Source of the DNA: Chara braunii
Lineage: Eukaryota > Streptophyta > Charophyceae > Charales > Characeae
DNA length: 28,288 bases
Direction of reading: 5' to 3'
Assembly: GCA_003427395.1 (NCBI GenBank)
Contig: BFEA01000016.1
Location: forward strand, 821,132-849,419
Made by a program: the position numbers and the translations under genes. The stretch's first letter is position 1; every line of letters begins with the position of its first letter. Below, piece by piece: positions 18,651 to 28,288 of this stretch. The notes under the pieces were generated by a model. It did not search any database, had not been told where the DNA came from, and worked only from the letters and a program-made list of their open reading frames with translations.

Positions 18651-19882
18651 TGGTACGGTGCGCTCATCTGGCGCTTGTCTTCTGGCTTTGCGGTACATGC
18701 ATGCGGTCTGCTAAGAGAGCGGCTGTGGGAAGTATGTAGTGAGGAGGGTGGAGACGAGTGTGGCGACCCAGGAGGTGAGGGGTATCGCCAGGAAGGTTAC
18801 ATGGTGTTCATTGGGTGTTCGCAGTGTGATGAGAACTATCCGATGTGTGATTGATGCTGAGGTGGAACGGCTGTGCAATGCTGGCTGTGCCGAAGCAGCG
18901 ATTGGTCATCACAATCAACATCGGGTCATCTGGTGAGAATATTTGTGGTTGGGGGCAGCTATTTTGAGGTACGTTTCACCTAACGTTATCTACCCTCTTC
19001 GACACATCTTACCGTGAGGATGTGTTCTGTCTTGAGAGTCCTCTCATGTGAGGAGTTGTGTGCGCTCAACCTTGAGAGTTGTCAGTCTTCACCTGGAGCA
19101 CTTGGAAGGAGAGGGCGGTGCTATCGAAGGGCCCTGGACGAAGCACTGGGTCACGGTCACCATGCCAACCCACGGGGAGAAGAGCACGCATGCCTTGCTG
19201 CTTTGTCCTTTGTTTGCTCCCTGCGCTGTAGAGGGGTTCTGAAGGGCAGGCCAGCCCTATGGAAAAGACAAGACCGGACGTCTATAAATAAATACCGGCG
19301 GGGACCTTCCATTGGCCGTGATCGTCGTCCTGTTTGCGACGTTAAATAATTCCTGAGGACTTCGGGGGCCGTCCATAAAAACGCCTCCTGATCAGCCAAT
19401 CGGTCGGTGTAAGGCTCGCTGCACGCGAGGATAAAGACAGTGCAGGGCTGGCCAGCTCAGCAGGACTCGGGGCACATTGGTGGCCCGTGTGCACACCTTT
19501 AGACACGCACGCTGCCCGTATCGCTCAGGGACGCTGCCAACAAGAGACACTCATGAAGAACTGAGGGAGGGGTAGATTCCAGGTGATAAGTTTGGGTAAG
19601 ATTCCATTCTGCAAAGAGACCCCACAAATGATTCTATTTTTATTTTGACTAGTTAGATGTACAGCCATTAACATCTGACAGACAGCATAGTTAGAACTGT
19701 TTTCTGTTCATTGTGCTCTAGTTTCGTTTGTAGGAATCTGAACTTACCTGTTGAACCCAAATGTACAGTCTCTGACATAGCCACCAATTAATTAAGTTTA
19801 GTTATTTTGAATCAGTCTGTGCATGACGCTGTGGTAGGCATCGAATGAGTGTCCTAGTGCAGGCAGTGCAGTACTGTAGCTT
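18651..19882 (+). other. Long 5' leader of the gypsy element
   Basis: About 1.2 kb separate the PBS from the first gag-like codon. Only short open frames occur (72, 65, 111 and 64 codons) and none has a recognised motif. The region would hold the packaging signal in an active copy, or it may contain a decayed extra segment. Confidence 0.6.
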
Positions 19883-21846
19883 ATGAGCGAAAGGGAGGTC
19901 CCACAACTGGACGATAGGCGCTTGCGATCGGCAAGACGCCCGATAGCCCACTTGGCGTTAGGACCAGAGGGCGACAAATATCTGTTCCGTCAGCAACGGG
20001 AGAGACAGCAGCAGGAGCGGAGGGTTAGGGCTGCAGAGGCAAGCAGGGCTTTCGCAAGCGAAGCCGCTGCTTCACCAGTCATGGCAACTGCTGTGCAGTA
20101 GAGTTCCCAGGCCAGCAGTTCAGGGGCCGTAGGGTCAACGATCGCGCAGACTCTGAGTCAGTCCGCTTGCGTCATGGCAAGCCAGCCAACAGTGTTGACT
20201 TCCGATGAGATCGCCATACAGCAGGCAGCACTGCAAGAGGCACAACTACAGAAGGCTTAGGAGAGATTAAGACAGAGAAAGAAAGAATGATCAGAAGAAG
20301 AGCCAGGATGCAGCGGAGACAAGCGGACGTCCGTGAGTTAGAGGAAATGGACCTGACGCATATGGATGCAGATGTGAGGACGTTGCGCACAGTCCTGCTA
20401 GGTGTTGTAGAGATGCAGGACCACCACACAGCTCTCCTTCAGGACATCCAGCAGAGTCTGGCCTTGCTGGTCGGGCGAGCGCAGGAAGCACCATCGCCGT
20501 CCGGGCCCGGTGCCTGGCCCGTTGTACAACCTTCTTATGTTCCACCGGTGACTGAGGTATCCCCATATGTCTCCCCAGCATCGGTCCAAACCGTTTCCCT
20601 GGGTATGCCGTAAGGGTTCTCAGCAGATCCTAGTGTGCAGGTTCCTGTACAGACAGTGTTCTCCCAACCTCCAACAGGTTGCCGTAGGCGGGAAGCCTGT
20701 TGTCTCGCAGCCTGCACAGCCGCAGGGTACACAGCCCCAGCAGCAGCTAGTGCAGCAACCTGCGCCTCAAGGTCCACAACCCAGAATGGTACAGGTACCG
20801 GGACAAAGTCAGTGGGTTCCAAAGACGGTCATCGCCGCTCCTAAACCCTTTACTGGGGATAAGAGGGGCGAACACCTCGACACATGGTTGAGGGCAGTGC
20901 CAGTATATGTTAAGTGTAAACTTACCTTGCCGCACGAGGAAGTGCTTGTGGCTGCCTCCTATTTAGAGGGGAGTGCAGCAAGATGGTTGAGTGGTTTAGT
21001 GCAATTGCAGGGATACGGTCATGACTTCCGCACTTGGGCAGGTCACCCAGAAACTGGACGACTTCCTCAAGTTGGTGGAAGAACAGGTGGCATGATCCTC
21101 AGGAGGCCCAAAAGGCCACTGATGCGATCCTGACTCTGCATACTAGGCAGTTCGAGTCAGTAAGGGACGCCACAGACGCAGTAGATCGTCTGATCTGTGT
21201 CCCTGGGGTGCGCTATGACCCCTAGGTTTTACTCACCTCCTACCTGAGATGCTTTCCTACGCCTTTCAGGAATCAGTTGGCAGGTGAGGCCAACATCAAC
21301 ATGCACAACTTTCCCTCATTTAGCAAGGAGGCCCTAGATCTGGAAGCAAAGATAGGGCAAGGTCAGACACCCACGACAGATGGTTGGAAAAAGTCGCTGC
21401 CTCCCGACTGGAAAGCGAAGGGACGCATCATGTTCGTCGACAACGATGGTTCCACGATCGAGTTGGATGACCACTTCCAGGCGGGAGTGGGTTCAGAGGC
21501 AGGCAGCGTAGAAGCTTCAGTGGGTGGAGTAGTCGCTGTCGTAACTCAGAAAGGGAAGGCGACCGGTAGACGCCGAGGAGGTTCCCGGTCTAGGAGTCAA
21601 GTAGACCCCAATGCTCCTTCATGGGAGAAAGCGGGTCTCGGTGAGGACATGTGGAGAGATTGGTACATGCGGCAGACTCGTATCCGCTGTGGCCAATATG
21701 GCCATAACCAATTCAAGTGCCGCAATAAGAAGGTGACCGACAAGATCCCGCCTACGATGGGGCAGGCGTTGGGATCCTCCGCTCCCGTTGGTAGCGATGT
21801 AGCCAACAGTTCTGGCACTGCTCCAGGAAACGCATCGGGCCAGTAG
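19883..21846 (+). pseudogene. gag: gag (capsid and nucleocapsid), decayed
   Basis: Gag forms the virus-like particle and binds the element RNA. An ATG at 19883 opens a Gln/Arg-rich N-terminus, stopped by TAG at 20099-20101 and 20258-20260. A coiled-coil-like segment follows in another frame (about 20287-20613, with MDLTHMDADVRTLR), then TAA at 20611-20613. A Pro/Gln-rich linker and the retrotransposon capsid region (PKPFTGDKRGEHLDTWLRAV and SYLEGSAARWL, about 20840-20990) come next. Frame changes lie near 20280, 20680 and 21040, and a TAG sits at 21223-21225. The C-terminus (21277-21846) has a zinc knuckle read as CGQYGHNQFKC near 21690-21722. The first Cys of the CCHC is replaced by Arg, a one-base change (CGT for TGT). 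Gag ends in TAG at 21844-21846, just before the pol frame. Confidence 0.85.
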
Positions 21847-21848
21847 GA

Positions 21849-22925
21849 ATGGTAGTTGTTCCTGCTAGGGTCGAGGTGGTGGACACACCCTCACCATCTC
21901 GAGAGATGGCCCAAGCTACTGACTCCGTTGTCGTCCCGCAAACACATTTAGACCCATCCAGCCTTTGTTCGATGAATGTGTTTGAGTCCTTAGAGTTAGA
22001 GGAGTGGTCCAAATCAGACCCGCTAGCTGCTTGGACGACATTGGCAAAAGCCCCTAGGAGTGAGATGTTCGTCAGCGAGGTAGTCATCGGCGGCCGAAAG
22101 ACCAGGGCCTATTATGACACTTGCTCGACACGAAACTTCATTAGTCGCGCGTGCGTTGAGAGGCTGCGTTCACAAGGGCAAGTGCGGCGCCTGAGTCGAC
22201 CTGTGGAGTCGACCTGTGCCAACAAACAGCGTAGGGTAGTCCATGACTACCTTAAGAATGTTGAGTGTTGTTTCCCGTACGCGGGAGGGGAATTGAGACA
22301 TCGCGTCTCATTCCTAGTGAGCGGTGATCTCCCCATGGATATCTTGTTAGGTATGTACTACCTCTCTGTGGCACAGCCCCAGTTTGACTGGGACCGAAAA
22401 GTGGTCAAACACACTTTGCCAGGTGGGGGGACCGTCAAATTACGTAAGTTTAAAGCTAGTAGTCTGATCGAGTCCCACGGATGCATGTGTGCGGCCGCGT
22501 TCTATAATTATTATAAGCAAAATCCGAAGGAGGATATGTATCTAGTCTATGTCTCTACAACAGGTGAGCTGGTGAAAATGCCGTCGGAGATAGAGGGAGT
22601 AGTTGCCAAGTACCCTGATCTATTTGAAGAGCCTACAGGGGTTGTTGAGAGGGAGGTCGTCCACACGATAGATATTATCCCAGGGTCTAGCATCCCGAAG
22701 GGTAGAATCTATCGGATGTCTCCAGGCGAGCTTGATGAGCTTCGCCAACAACTCAAGGAACTCGTAGAGAAGGGTTGGATCCGGCCGAGTGTTTCCCCTT
22801 ACGGATCTCATGTACTATTCGTGCCAAAGAAGGGGGGGACCTTGAGGATGTGCATTGACTATAGGGGCCTCAATGCAATCATAGTGAAGAATGTCGAGCC
22901 CCTACCGCGCATCGACGACTTGCTA
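21849..22925 (+). pseudogene. pol: pol: aspartic protease and N-terminal half of RT (interrupted)
   Basis: This frame opens two bases after the gag stop, in a different register. Around 22110-22145 it reads [13 protein letters not shown] at the place of the retropepsin active site, where D-S/T-G is expected. The Gly is replaced by Cys (TGC), so the protease was probably inactive even without other damage. A flap-like [20 protein letters not shown] follows. RT begins at [20 protein letters not shown], with [20 protein letters not shown] and [13 protein letters not shown], the standard Ty3 RT motifs 1 and 2. It stops at PRIDDLL (22925), where a 1006-bp insertion begins. Protease would cut Gag-Pol, and RT would copy the genomic RNA in the particle. 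Confidence 0.92.
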
Positions 22926-23931
22926 AAGAGATCTGGGGTTTGCCGAGGGAGGAAGGCAATCCAGTGGTGAATTGGGGGGGCCGCCTTGACACCCTCTGGG
23001 GCCGGGGATAGTTTCGGGGGTGAGAAGAGGTCAGCTATGGTTGATGTTGTTTTGGTGGGTCCTGTCTTTGAGTAGCAGTGTCCCAGTATAGGGAGGGCTA
23101 GGAGTTGCTCTCGGATTAGGAAGCCGGAATAGCTGATATAGCATAGCGCTCATACTCCTTTAGATCTAATAAAGGTGGTGCAGTCAATTTCTTTAAAATT
23201 CTAAAAAAAAAAAAACATAATCATCTTCATCATCATCATCATCATCATTAGTATTATTATCGCATCAATGTTATACTAAGTTTTCTGGTGTCCTGGAATT
23301 TTTGGGCAGCATCGAGTTTTCTTCCACATCTGGGATATAGGATTTCAGAGATGGTCAAACCCGGACCGATATCTGCAGAGTTGTTCTTTTTTGTGCCCCT
23401 GTTTTGCCGATGCCAGAACGACGCTAGCCGGAGCTGGGGCGTTGCCCTGTAACCTGCACAGGCAGGAGCATGAGGCCTTGTAAGAGAGATCTGGGGGTTG
23501 CCAAGGGGGGAAGGCAATCCACTGGCGAACCGGGGGGGGCTGCTCCGTGGCGAGGAGAGATCAGCTACGGGGGACATTGGTTAGGTCGGTTTTGTCTCTG
23601 TTTTACAATGTCCTGGTACAGGGAGGGCTAGAAGTTGCTCTAGGATTAGGAGATCAGAATTGTTGGTATAGCATAGCTTATCACAATTAATACAATCTTT
23701 TAACACCATCAGCATCATCATCAGTAGTAGTATCATCATCATCATCATCATCAGGATCATCATCATCATCAGGATCATCATCATCGTAGTCACCCCATGA
23801 GGGACGCTGAGCCTGGTTCTCAGTAAGTTCGGTTTTGTTTCTCCGGGCAAACTGTGAGGACCCCGACCTCATTCCTCTTATTGGTAATATCAGCCTTGGG
23901 CACTGGGCCCGTTTAAAATAAAAAAAAAAAA
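22926..23931 (+). mobile_element. 1006-bp composite insertion in RT: two related units with ATC-rich tails and a final A tract
   Basis: RT coding breaks at 22925 and resumes at 23932 in the frame predicted for a clean 1006-bp insertion (shift of one). Unit 1 (about 22929-23252) and unit 2 (about 23487-23785) both start AGAGATCTGGGG and share GGAAGGCAATCCA(G/C)TGG, AGGGAGGGCTA, GTTGCTCT and ATAGCATAGC. Each ends in an ATC/ATT trinucleotide tract (23221-23252 and 23703-23785). The tail end is AAAATA plus an A run at 23917-23931. These look like 3' ends of non-LTR retrotransposons. The A-rich junction hides any target duplication. No coding sequence was recognised. Confidence 0.8.
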
Positions 23932-24345
23932 GATAGAGTGCAAGGGTGCCGGTACTTTAGTAAAATAGATCTGAAGCCCGGGTACCATCAGATTGCAATC
24001 CGGCCCGAGGATGAACACAAAACCGCTTTTCAGACCAGGTACGGTCTGTACGAGTTTGTGGTGATACCTTTTGGCCTTTGCAATGCTCATGGCACCTTTC
24101 AGCACGCTATGAATCGGATTTTTCATGACTACTTGGATAAGTTTGTCATCGTGTACCTCGATGACATACTTATTTTTAGTAGGACTGTCGAGGAGCATGT
24201 TGCGCACTTAGACAAAGTCCTCAGTCTCCTTCGACAGCACAAGTTCAAGATCAACGGGGAGAAATGCGAGTTTGGTCGCACCCGGATCTTGTAATGCGAG
24301 TTTGGTCGCACCCGGATCTTGTACTTGGGTTATGACAGGGTTTGA
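23932..24345 (+). pseudogene. pol: pol: RT catalytic half
   Basis: Coding resumes with a CRYFSKIDLKPGYHQI motif, which holds the first catalytic Asp. PFGLCNAHGTFQ and VYLDDILIFS (YLDD at about 24153-24164, the other two catalytic aspartates) follow, so all three metal-binding residues are present. Then comes HKFKINGEKCEFG. A 30-bp direct tandem duplication (24263-24292 and 24293-24322) places an in-frame TAA exactly at its junction (24292-24294). After YLG the frame is lost near 24331-24345, where a few codons usual for Ty3 RT seem deleted, leaving TGA. The RT therefore cannot be translated through. Confidence 0.93.
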
Positions 24346-24995
24346 AGCCCGATGACGCGAAGGTGGCCAGCATTCGTGACTGGCCACGTCCTCAATCTGT
24401 GACTGAGATGAGGTCCTTAGGGATGACAGGCTACTACCGCAATTTTGTTCAGAATTATAGCATAGTGGCCGCCCCTTCGATGAACCTGACTCACCTTGAC
24501 ACCCCATGGGAGTGGACAGACAGGTGTGAGGCTGCTTTCAGACATCTAAAGCATGCATTGACACACCATGAGGTATTGAAACTTCCTGATCCTGACAAAC
24601 CTTTTGTCGTAACTACGGATGCAAGCCAATATGGCATAGGCGCCGTACTTGCGCAGCAGGAGGGGAAGAAGTTGAGGCCGGTAGAGTACATGTCCAAAAA
24701 GATGCCCTCTCAAAAGTTGGCTAAGTCCACCTATGAGAAGGAGCTCTACACGATCTACAAAACGCTCACCCACTAAAGGCACTACATCCTAGGTTGCTTC
24801 TTCTATGTCAGGACTGATCATCAGACCCTGAGATGGATGAAGACTCAACCAGTACTCTTCGACGCTCTGAAGCGTTGGATCGAAGGCATTGAGCAGTATG
24901 ACTTCGAACCCCGGTACATCAAGGGGGAGTACAACAAAGTTGCTGACGCGCTGTCGCGTAGACCAAACTTTCTCGGTGTGCTGGTCACCGAATTT
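24342..24995 (+). pseudogene. pol: pol: RT connection and RNase H
   Basis: The frame continues with KPDDAKVASIRDWPRP and GYYRNFVQNYS, the usual RT thumb/connection, and then RNase H. All four catalytic acids can be seen: D in VTTDASQYG, E in TYEKELYTI, D in RTDHQTL and D in NKVADALSRR. RNase H removes the RNA from the RNA-DNA hybrid. One in-frame TAA at 24774-24776 stands where a Trp codon is expected, just before RHYILG. The same frame then runs on without a break into the integrase. Confidence 0.92.
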
Positions 24996-26090
24996 GGGCT
25001 TGCGGACAATGTTACTCAGTCTTTGGTGGATGCCTATCGCGAGGACCCGTTTATGGTCGAGATCATACGCAGACTCGAGGCGAAAGACAAAGAGACTTTC
25101 GTCGAGTTTGAGTTGGTCAACGGCCTGCTGTTCCTTGAGAAGGCCGGGAATAAGCGTCTGTGTGTTCCTAATAAAGAGTCTTTGCGTAGTTTATTTTTAG
25201 GTGAGTGTCATGATGCCACCGAACATTTTGGTTTCAAGAAGACCGCAACCAACCTGTTGCAGCGATTCTGATGGCCCACAATGATGAGAGATGCGAAGCT
25301 GTACGTGGAGACTTGTCAGGTATGTCAGAGAGACGAGCGACGTACACAGGCCCCTCTTGGGCTACTCAAGCCCCTTTCGATTCCAAAAAGGCCCGGTGAG
25401 AGCCTGTCTATGGATTTCATGGACACGCTGGTCACCAGCAAGAGTGGAATGAGGTATATTTATGTCATTGTGGATAGGTTTAGTAAGTATGCTAGATTAG
25501 TTGCAATGCCTGCTACAGCTACGACCCAGTACGTGATCAAGCTATTCAAAGAAAACTGGGTCAGAGACTTTGGACTTCCGAAGTCTATTGTGAGTGACAG
25601 AGATGTCTGATTCACCAGTGATTTGTGGAAGGATGCAGCTGGAGAACAGGGAACACGGCTGCAGATGACTTCAAGGAACCACCCAGAGGCCAATTGCCAA
25701 GCATAGCAGCTGAACCACGCTGTACAACACCTGTTGCGGCACTACATTAAGCCCAATCAGGTGGACTGGAAGGAGAAACTTGCTCTCATCGCCGGCCTGT
25801 ACAACAACGCTATGCACAGCGCCACTGGAGTAAGTCCTAACAATCTGCTACTGACTTTCAAGCCTAGACTGCCCCTAGACTTTCTACTACCTGACAATCA
25901 GTCAACTGTTGCACCGGGCACACTTGAGTTTGCCTATCGCTATGAACAACTGATGCAGCAAGCAGTAGAACAGATGCACAAAGCACAAGCGACAATGATA
26001 GAGTCTGAGAACAAACATCACCGCCCTTCTACATTTCAGGTAGGGGACAGAGTCTGGGTAAAATCCTCAGAACTGGAACAGGAACCGGGA
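24996..26090 (+). pseudogene. pol: pol: integrase zinc finger and catalytic core
   Basis: The HHCC zinc finger is seen as HDATEH (about 25209-25226) and CQVC (about 25314-25325). The core triad is present: D in SMDFMDT, D in VSDRDV and E in NHPEANC. Damage consists of in-frame stops at 25269-25271 (TGA, where the family usually has an aromatic before WP), 25608-25610 (TGA after VSDRDV, where Arg is expected, so CGA to TGA) and about 25704-25706 (TAG, where Glu is expected). The usual Gly of the NG-Q segment is Cys. The frame then reads on through VGDRVWVKSSEL to a frameshift near 26090. Confidence 0.92.
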
Positions 26091-26522
26091 TCTTCCGTAA
26101 GCTCATGCCACTGTACTTTGGACCATGGGAGGTTCTGGACGTTGTTGGGGAAGATCCAGATGGGTCATCCTATGTTATCCGGATCCCTGGTCATCTTCGC
26201 ACTTACCCTGTCTTTCATGCCTCCAAGCTCGCACCTTTCAAGGAAACTAACCAGTTTCCCTCTCGTCATTCAATGTTGTCAACCATGGACGGAGAAGTCG
26301 ACATCGGACGACATCGTGGATCACAGAGAAATGCCAGTTCCAAGACCTACCCGCAGGGGACGTCCTCCGAAACCGAAGCTGCAGTATCGCGTTCGGTTCA
26401 GACATCACACTAATCCTAAGGAGGATAGATGGTTTAAACGGGAGGAAATGATGCAGACCGCTCCACAGGTTGTCGCTCACTACGAGAAGTTACTCCAAAA
26501 AGGAAAGCGCCAGATTGATTAA
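26091..26522 (+). pseudogene. pol: pol: integrase C-terminal domain and chromodomain-like tail
   Basis: In one frame (about 26105-26300) the product reads MPLYFGPWEVLDVVG (the GPF/Y-type motif) and YPVFHASKLAPF. After a second shift near 26300 it returns to the earlier frame and reads YRVRFRHHTNPKEDRWFKRE and QVVAHYEKLLQKG up to the TAA at 26520-26522. The two opposite shifts compensate. The tail matches the chromodomain-like end of the 10213-11361 element in order (RRGRP, Y-V-R-F, P-x-EDRWF-x-REE, AP-x-V, YE). This suggests a shared C-terminal module, probably for chromatin targeting. Confidence 0.88.
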
Positions 26523-26545
26523 ACTTCTCAGAGGACTAGCGAAGT

Positions 26546-26558
26546 ATGGAGGAGGGAA
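26546..26558 (+). promoter_or_regulatory. Polypurine tract
   Basis: ATGGAGGAGGGAA lies directly before the right LTR (TGCGAG at 26559), the expected plus-strand primer site. It is the only purine run of this kind next to the LTR. Confidence 0.85.
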
Positions 26559-27483
26559 TGCGAGACTTAAGGCCTCGATAAGCCCTATTGGGCCCCTATT
26601 TGCAACAATGTCGGCCACCCTAAGTGAAGGCAAGCTCAACGGACGACAAGAGGCCTATTTTGGACGACTTCACAACTGGGGAAAAATTCAGGCAGTTGCG
26701 CAGCGCCAGTTGGTTGAAAGCGCCCAGGCCCAAGCCTCCTTTATCAAATGCATCTGAGTCGGGCCCTGGGCGAGATACGCAGCATGGACCCAACTCAAGC
26801 TGCGAGCAGTTGGGCACTTGTAACCACCACAGGCCCTGGGCCTGTTGCCTTTGGATTGAGGCTCAGCCTCGTGGGGCCTACCGAAAGCTTCTAGGTCGGG
26901 GCCCAGTACCGCAACACAGCACACAGCAGCAGGCCACTTCGATATAGGGAAAGGCCTGCCCACGCATTGGACATTCGGGCACTAGCTCCATGTTGCGCAA
27001 GCGCTGCTGCACTAACGCTGGCCAGCGCTCACACGCTCACGGGCGAGATGGAAGGAGAAGGCAGACATAGCCGAGCTGCACTGCTGTATGTTGGATGCGG
27101 CGCATGGTGGTCCGTGGGTGCATGTGGCATCTGTGAGTTGGGGAACGAGGTTGTAAGTGATACGAGAGACATACCTGGTGCTTGAAGCGTACGACATTGG
27201 CCGAGATCTGCTCATACTTTGGGGAGCTGCTGACGTCATCGGCCACATTGTAGATTAGGCCATCTGTAGTCTGGGCGCCGAGCGCCAGATAGGATATCGA
27301 CATCGGTTCTTCATTGATGATGATGAGACTATTCCAGCATTGTCAATTATGAGCTTTTGTTGTGGTCTTATTTGGTGGAACTCGTGATGCAATTCTGCTA
27401 TTTGTTCAAGGTCACGACTATCTGGTCTCATGTGTATGATGCTGTTTGATTTCTGAAGTTTGCTATCACTCATTTTCCTTGCA
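26559..27483 (+). repeat. 3' LTR of the gypsy element
   Basis: TGCGAGACTTAAGGCCTCG to CATTTTCCTTGCA, about 925 bp, paired with 17710-18633. It is followed by CTGGCTACC, so the shared end could be CA at 27483 or the base before it. Confidence 0.93.
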
Positions 27484-28288
27484 CTGGCTACCTAGAAGTG
27501 CAATAACACAAAGAAAGACAATGTCGTTCAATTGCAACTGAGGTTAAAGAACATGGAAAGAGAAACAGACAAAGGAAGGAGAAAAAATAAGAATGGAAGA
27601 AGAAGATGTACACCAGCAAAGACCAATAACAAATCCCCCTTCAACTCACCATCACCTTCAACCTCCTTATCTCCCCCAACCTCTTCATTACAATAAATCT
27701 TTATACACTTAAAAGATGTAAAGGTCCCAGCGACATGCACACTCGCGGGCCCAAGGGAAACCGATGGAGGGGCAGAAGCGGAGGCGAGGCCCATGTCGAG
27801 TCCCACTCACATACGGGTACAGGAACCAGTGGAGGGGCGAGGCCCAGGCTGAGGCAGGCACCGCAAACGGAAGCGGGCGCTAGGTCCGCGGGTACATTGA
27901 ACGGTCCAGGCCCCTGAAATGCAGGCGGACGCAAGGCCCTGGGGTACACGGAACAACAACGATAGAGGCGGGGCGGTTGCAAAGGTGAGGCCGACGGAAC
28001 CGTGCAGTGGAAGGCGGACACGGAGGGGAGGTCGGCCCGTACGCGAAGACAGGGAAGGGCGCATGCGGGGGGAGGGACCTCAGATGACGCGCGCGCGTGT
28101 TGATGCACGCCGATGCCGAATGGCGGAAGGGGAGGCGCGGGGGGAAAGAGGCAGTGGGCGGAGCGAAGAGGAGAGGGAGGAGGGGGAGAAAGAAGCGGAG
28201 GAGGAAGAGAGGGAGGAGCAGCAGGACGGGGAGCGGGAGAAGGACCATCCATCATCTGTTGTTGTTACGCGGTGTGAAAGGGAGGACG
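27484..28288. other. Flanking DNA, GC- and purine-rich to the window edge
   Basis: 27484-27720 is A-rich on the plus strand. From about 27730 the sequence becomes GC-rich, and from 28090 to 28245 strongly GGAG/GAAG-repetitive. Open frames of up to 184 codons on the minus strand are Pro/Ser/Leu-rich by composition only. No known motif, promoter or RNA gene was recognised. It could be host DNA beside an unseen gene, but nothing here proves it. Confidence 0.45.

Larger units (their letters stand above)
17710..27483 (+). mobile_element. Structurally complete but dead Ty3/gypsy LTR retrotransposon (9.77 kb)
   Basis: Two direct LTRs (17710-18633 and 26559-27483) flank, in order, a PBS, a ~1.2-kb leader, gag, protease, RT, RNase H, integrase with chromodomain-like tail, and a polypurine tract. 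The RT-before-integrase order defines Ty3/gypsy. ACTGG at 17705-17709 recurs at 27483-27487. Either the duplication is 5 bp and the LTR ends at 27482, or it is 4 bp (CTGG) and the LTR ends in CA at 27483. All coding parts carry stops or frameshifts, and the RT is split by a 1006-bp insertion. LTR divergence of roughly 7-10% (by eye over the first ~400 bp) says the insertion is old. Confidence 0.95.

Noticed and set aside
23581-23872. Asp- or Met-rich repeat protein on the minus strand
   Set aside because: It is a translation of the ATC-rich microsatellite tail of the insertion.
27701-28255. 184-codon Pro-rich minus-strand protein
   Set aside because: Several frames are open at once in GC- and purine-biased DNA, and no motif is present.

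Overview
This window looks like transposon-dense nuclear DNA of a large plant-type genome. I see no intact host gene, rRNA, tRNA or CRISPR array. The case for a streptophyte rests on a Ty3/gypsy element with a Met-initiator-like primer site, gypsy polyproteins ending in a chromodomain-like segment, LINEs with the plant-type zinc-binding C-terminus, and hAT-type MITEs. A charophyte alga such as Chara is my best guess, from general resemblance only (inference, low to moderate confidence). Every large coding block is broken by stops or frameshifts, and nested insertions record successive rounds of transposition.

Layout. 1-900: probably an LTR on the minus strand whose element continues beyond the left edge; it carries nine 47-bp tandem repeats. 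900-3070: no recognisable gene. 3135-7025: a 5'-truncated LINE on the minus strand with a 40-base A tail. It is interrupted by a CAA-tailed retroposon with a perfect 16-bp target duplication and scrambled by a local inverted duplication (A-B-A'-B'). 7243-7700: foldback modules in alternating orientation. 8699-8899: a 201-bp hAT-type MITE. 9285-11526: a minus-strand gypsy remnant in which LTR sequence is joined directly to integrase. 11527-14500: no gene, several short tandem repeats. 14560-15125: a second LINE fragment (minus). 15513-15950: a second foldback array. 15970-16641: an unassigned 223-codon open frame. 17007-17667: a 147-bp tandem duplication whose second copy holds a 414-bp hAT-type MITE with a perfect 8-bp target duplication.

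17710-27483 is a structurally complete Ty3/gypsy element on the plus strand. It has two ~925-bp LTRs (roughly 7-10% diverged by eye), PBS, a long leader, gag, protease, RT, RNase H, integrase, a chromodomain-like tail, a polypurine tract and a 4-5 bp target duplication. Its RT is split by a 1006-bp insertion built from two related units that end in ATC-rich microsatellites. 27484-28288 is GC- and purine-rich DNA without a supported gene.

How the parts relate: in the complete element, gag would form the particle, protease would mature it, RT/RNase H would copy the RNA from the PBS and PPT, and integrase with its chromodomain-like tail would insert the copy. None of these frames is intact now. 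The LINE pieces, MITEs and foldbacks are likewise non-autonomous or dead, so they would need proteins supplied from elsewhere.
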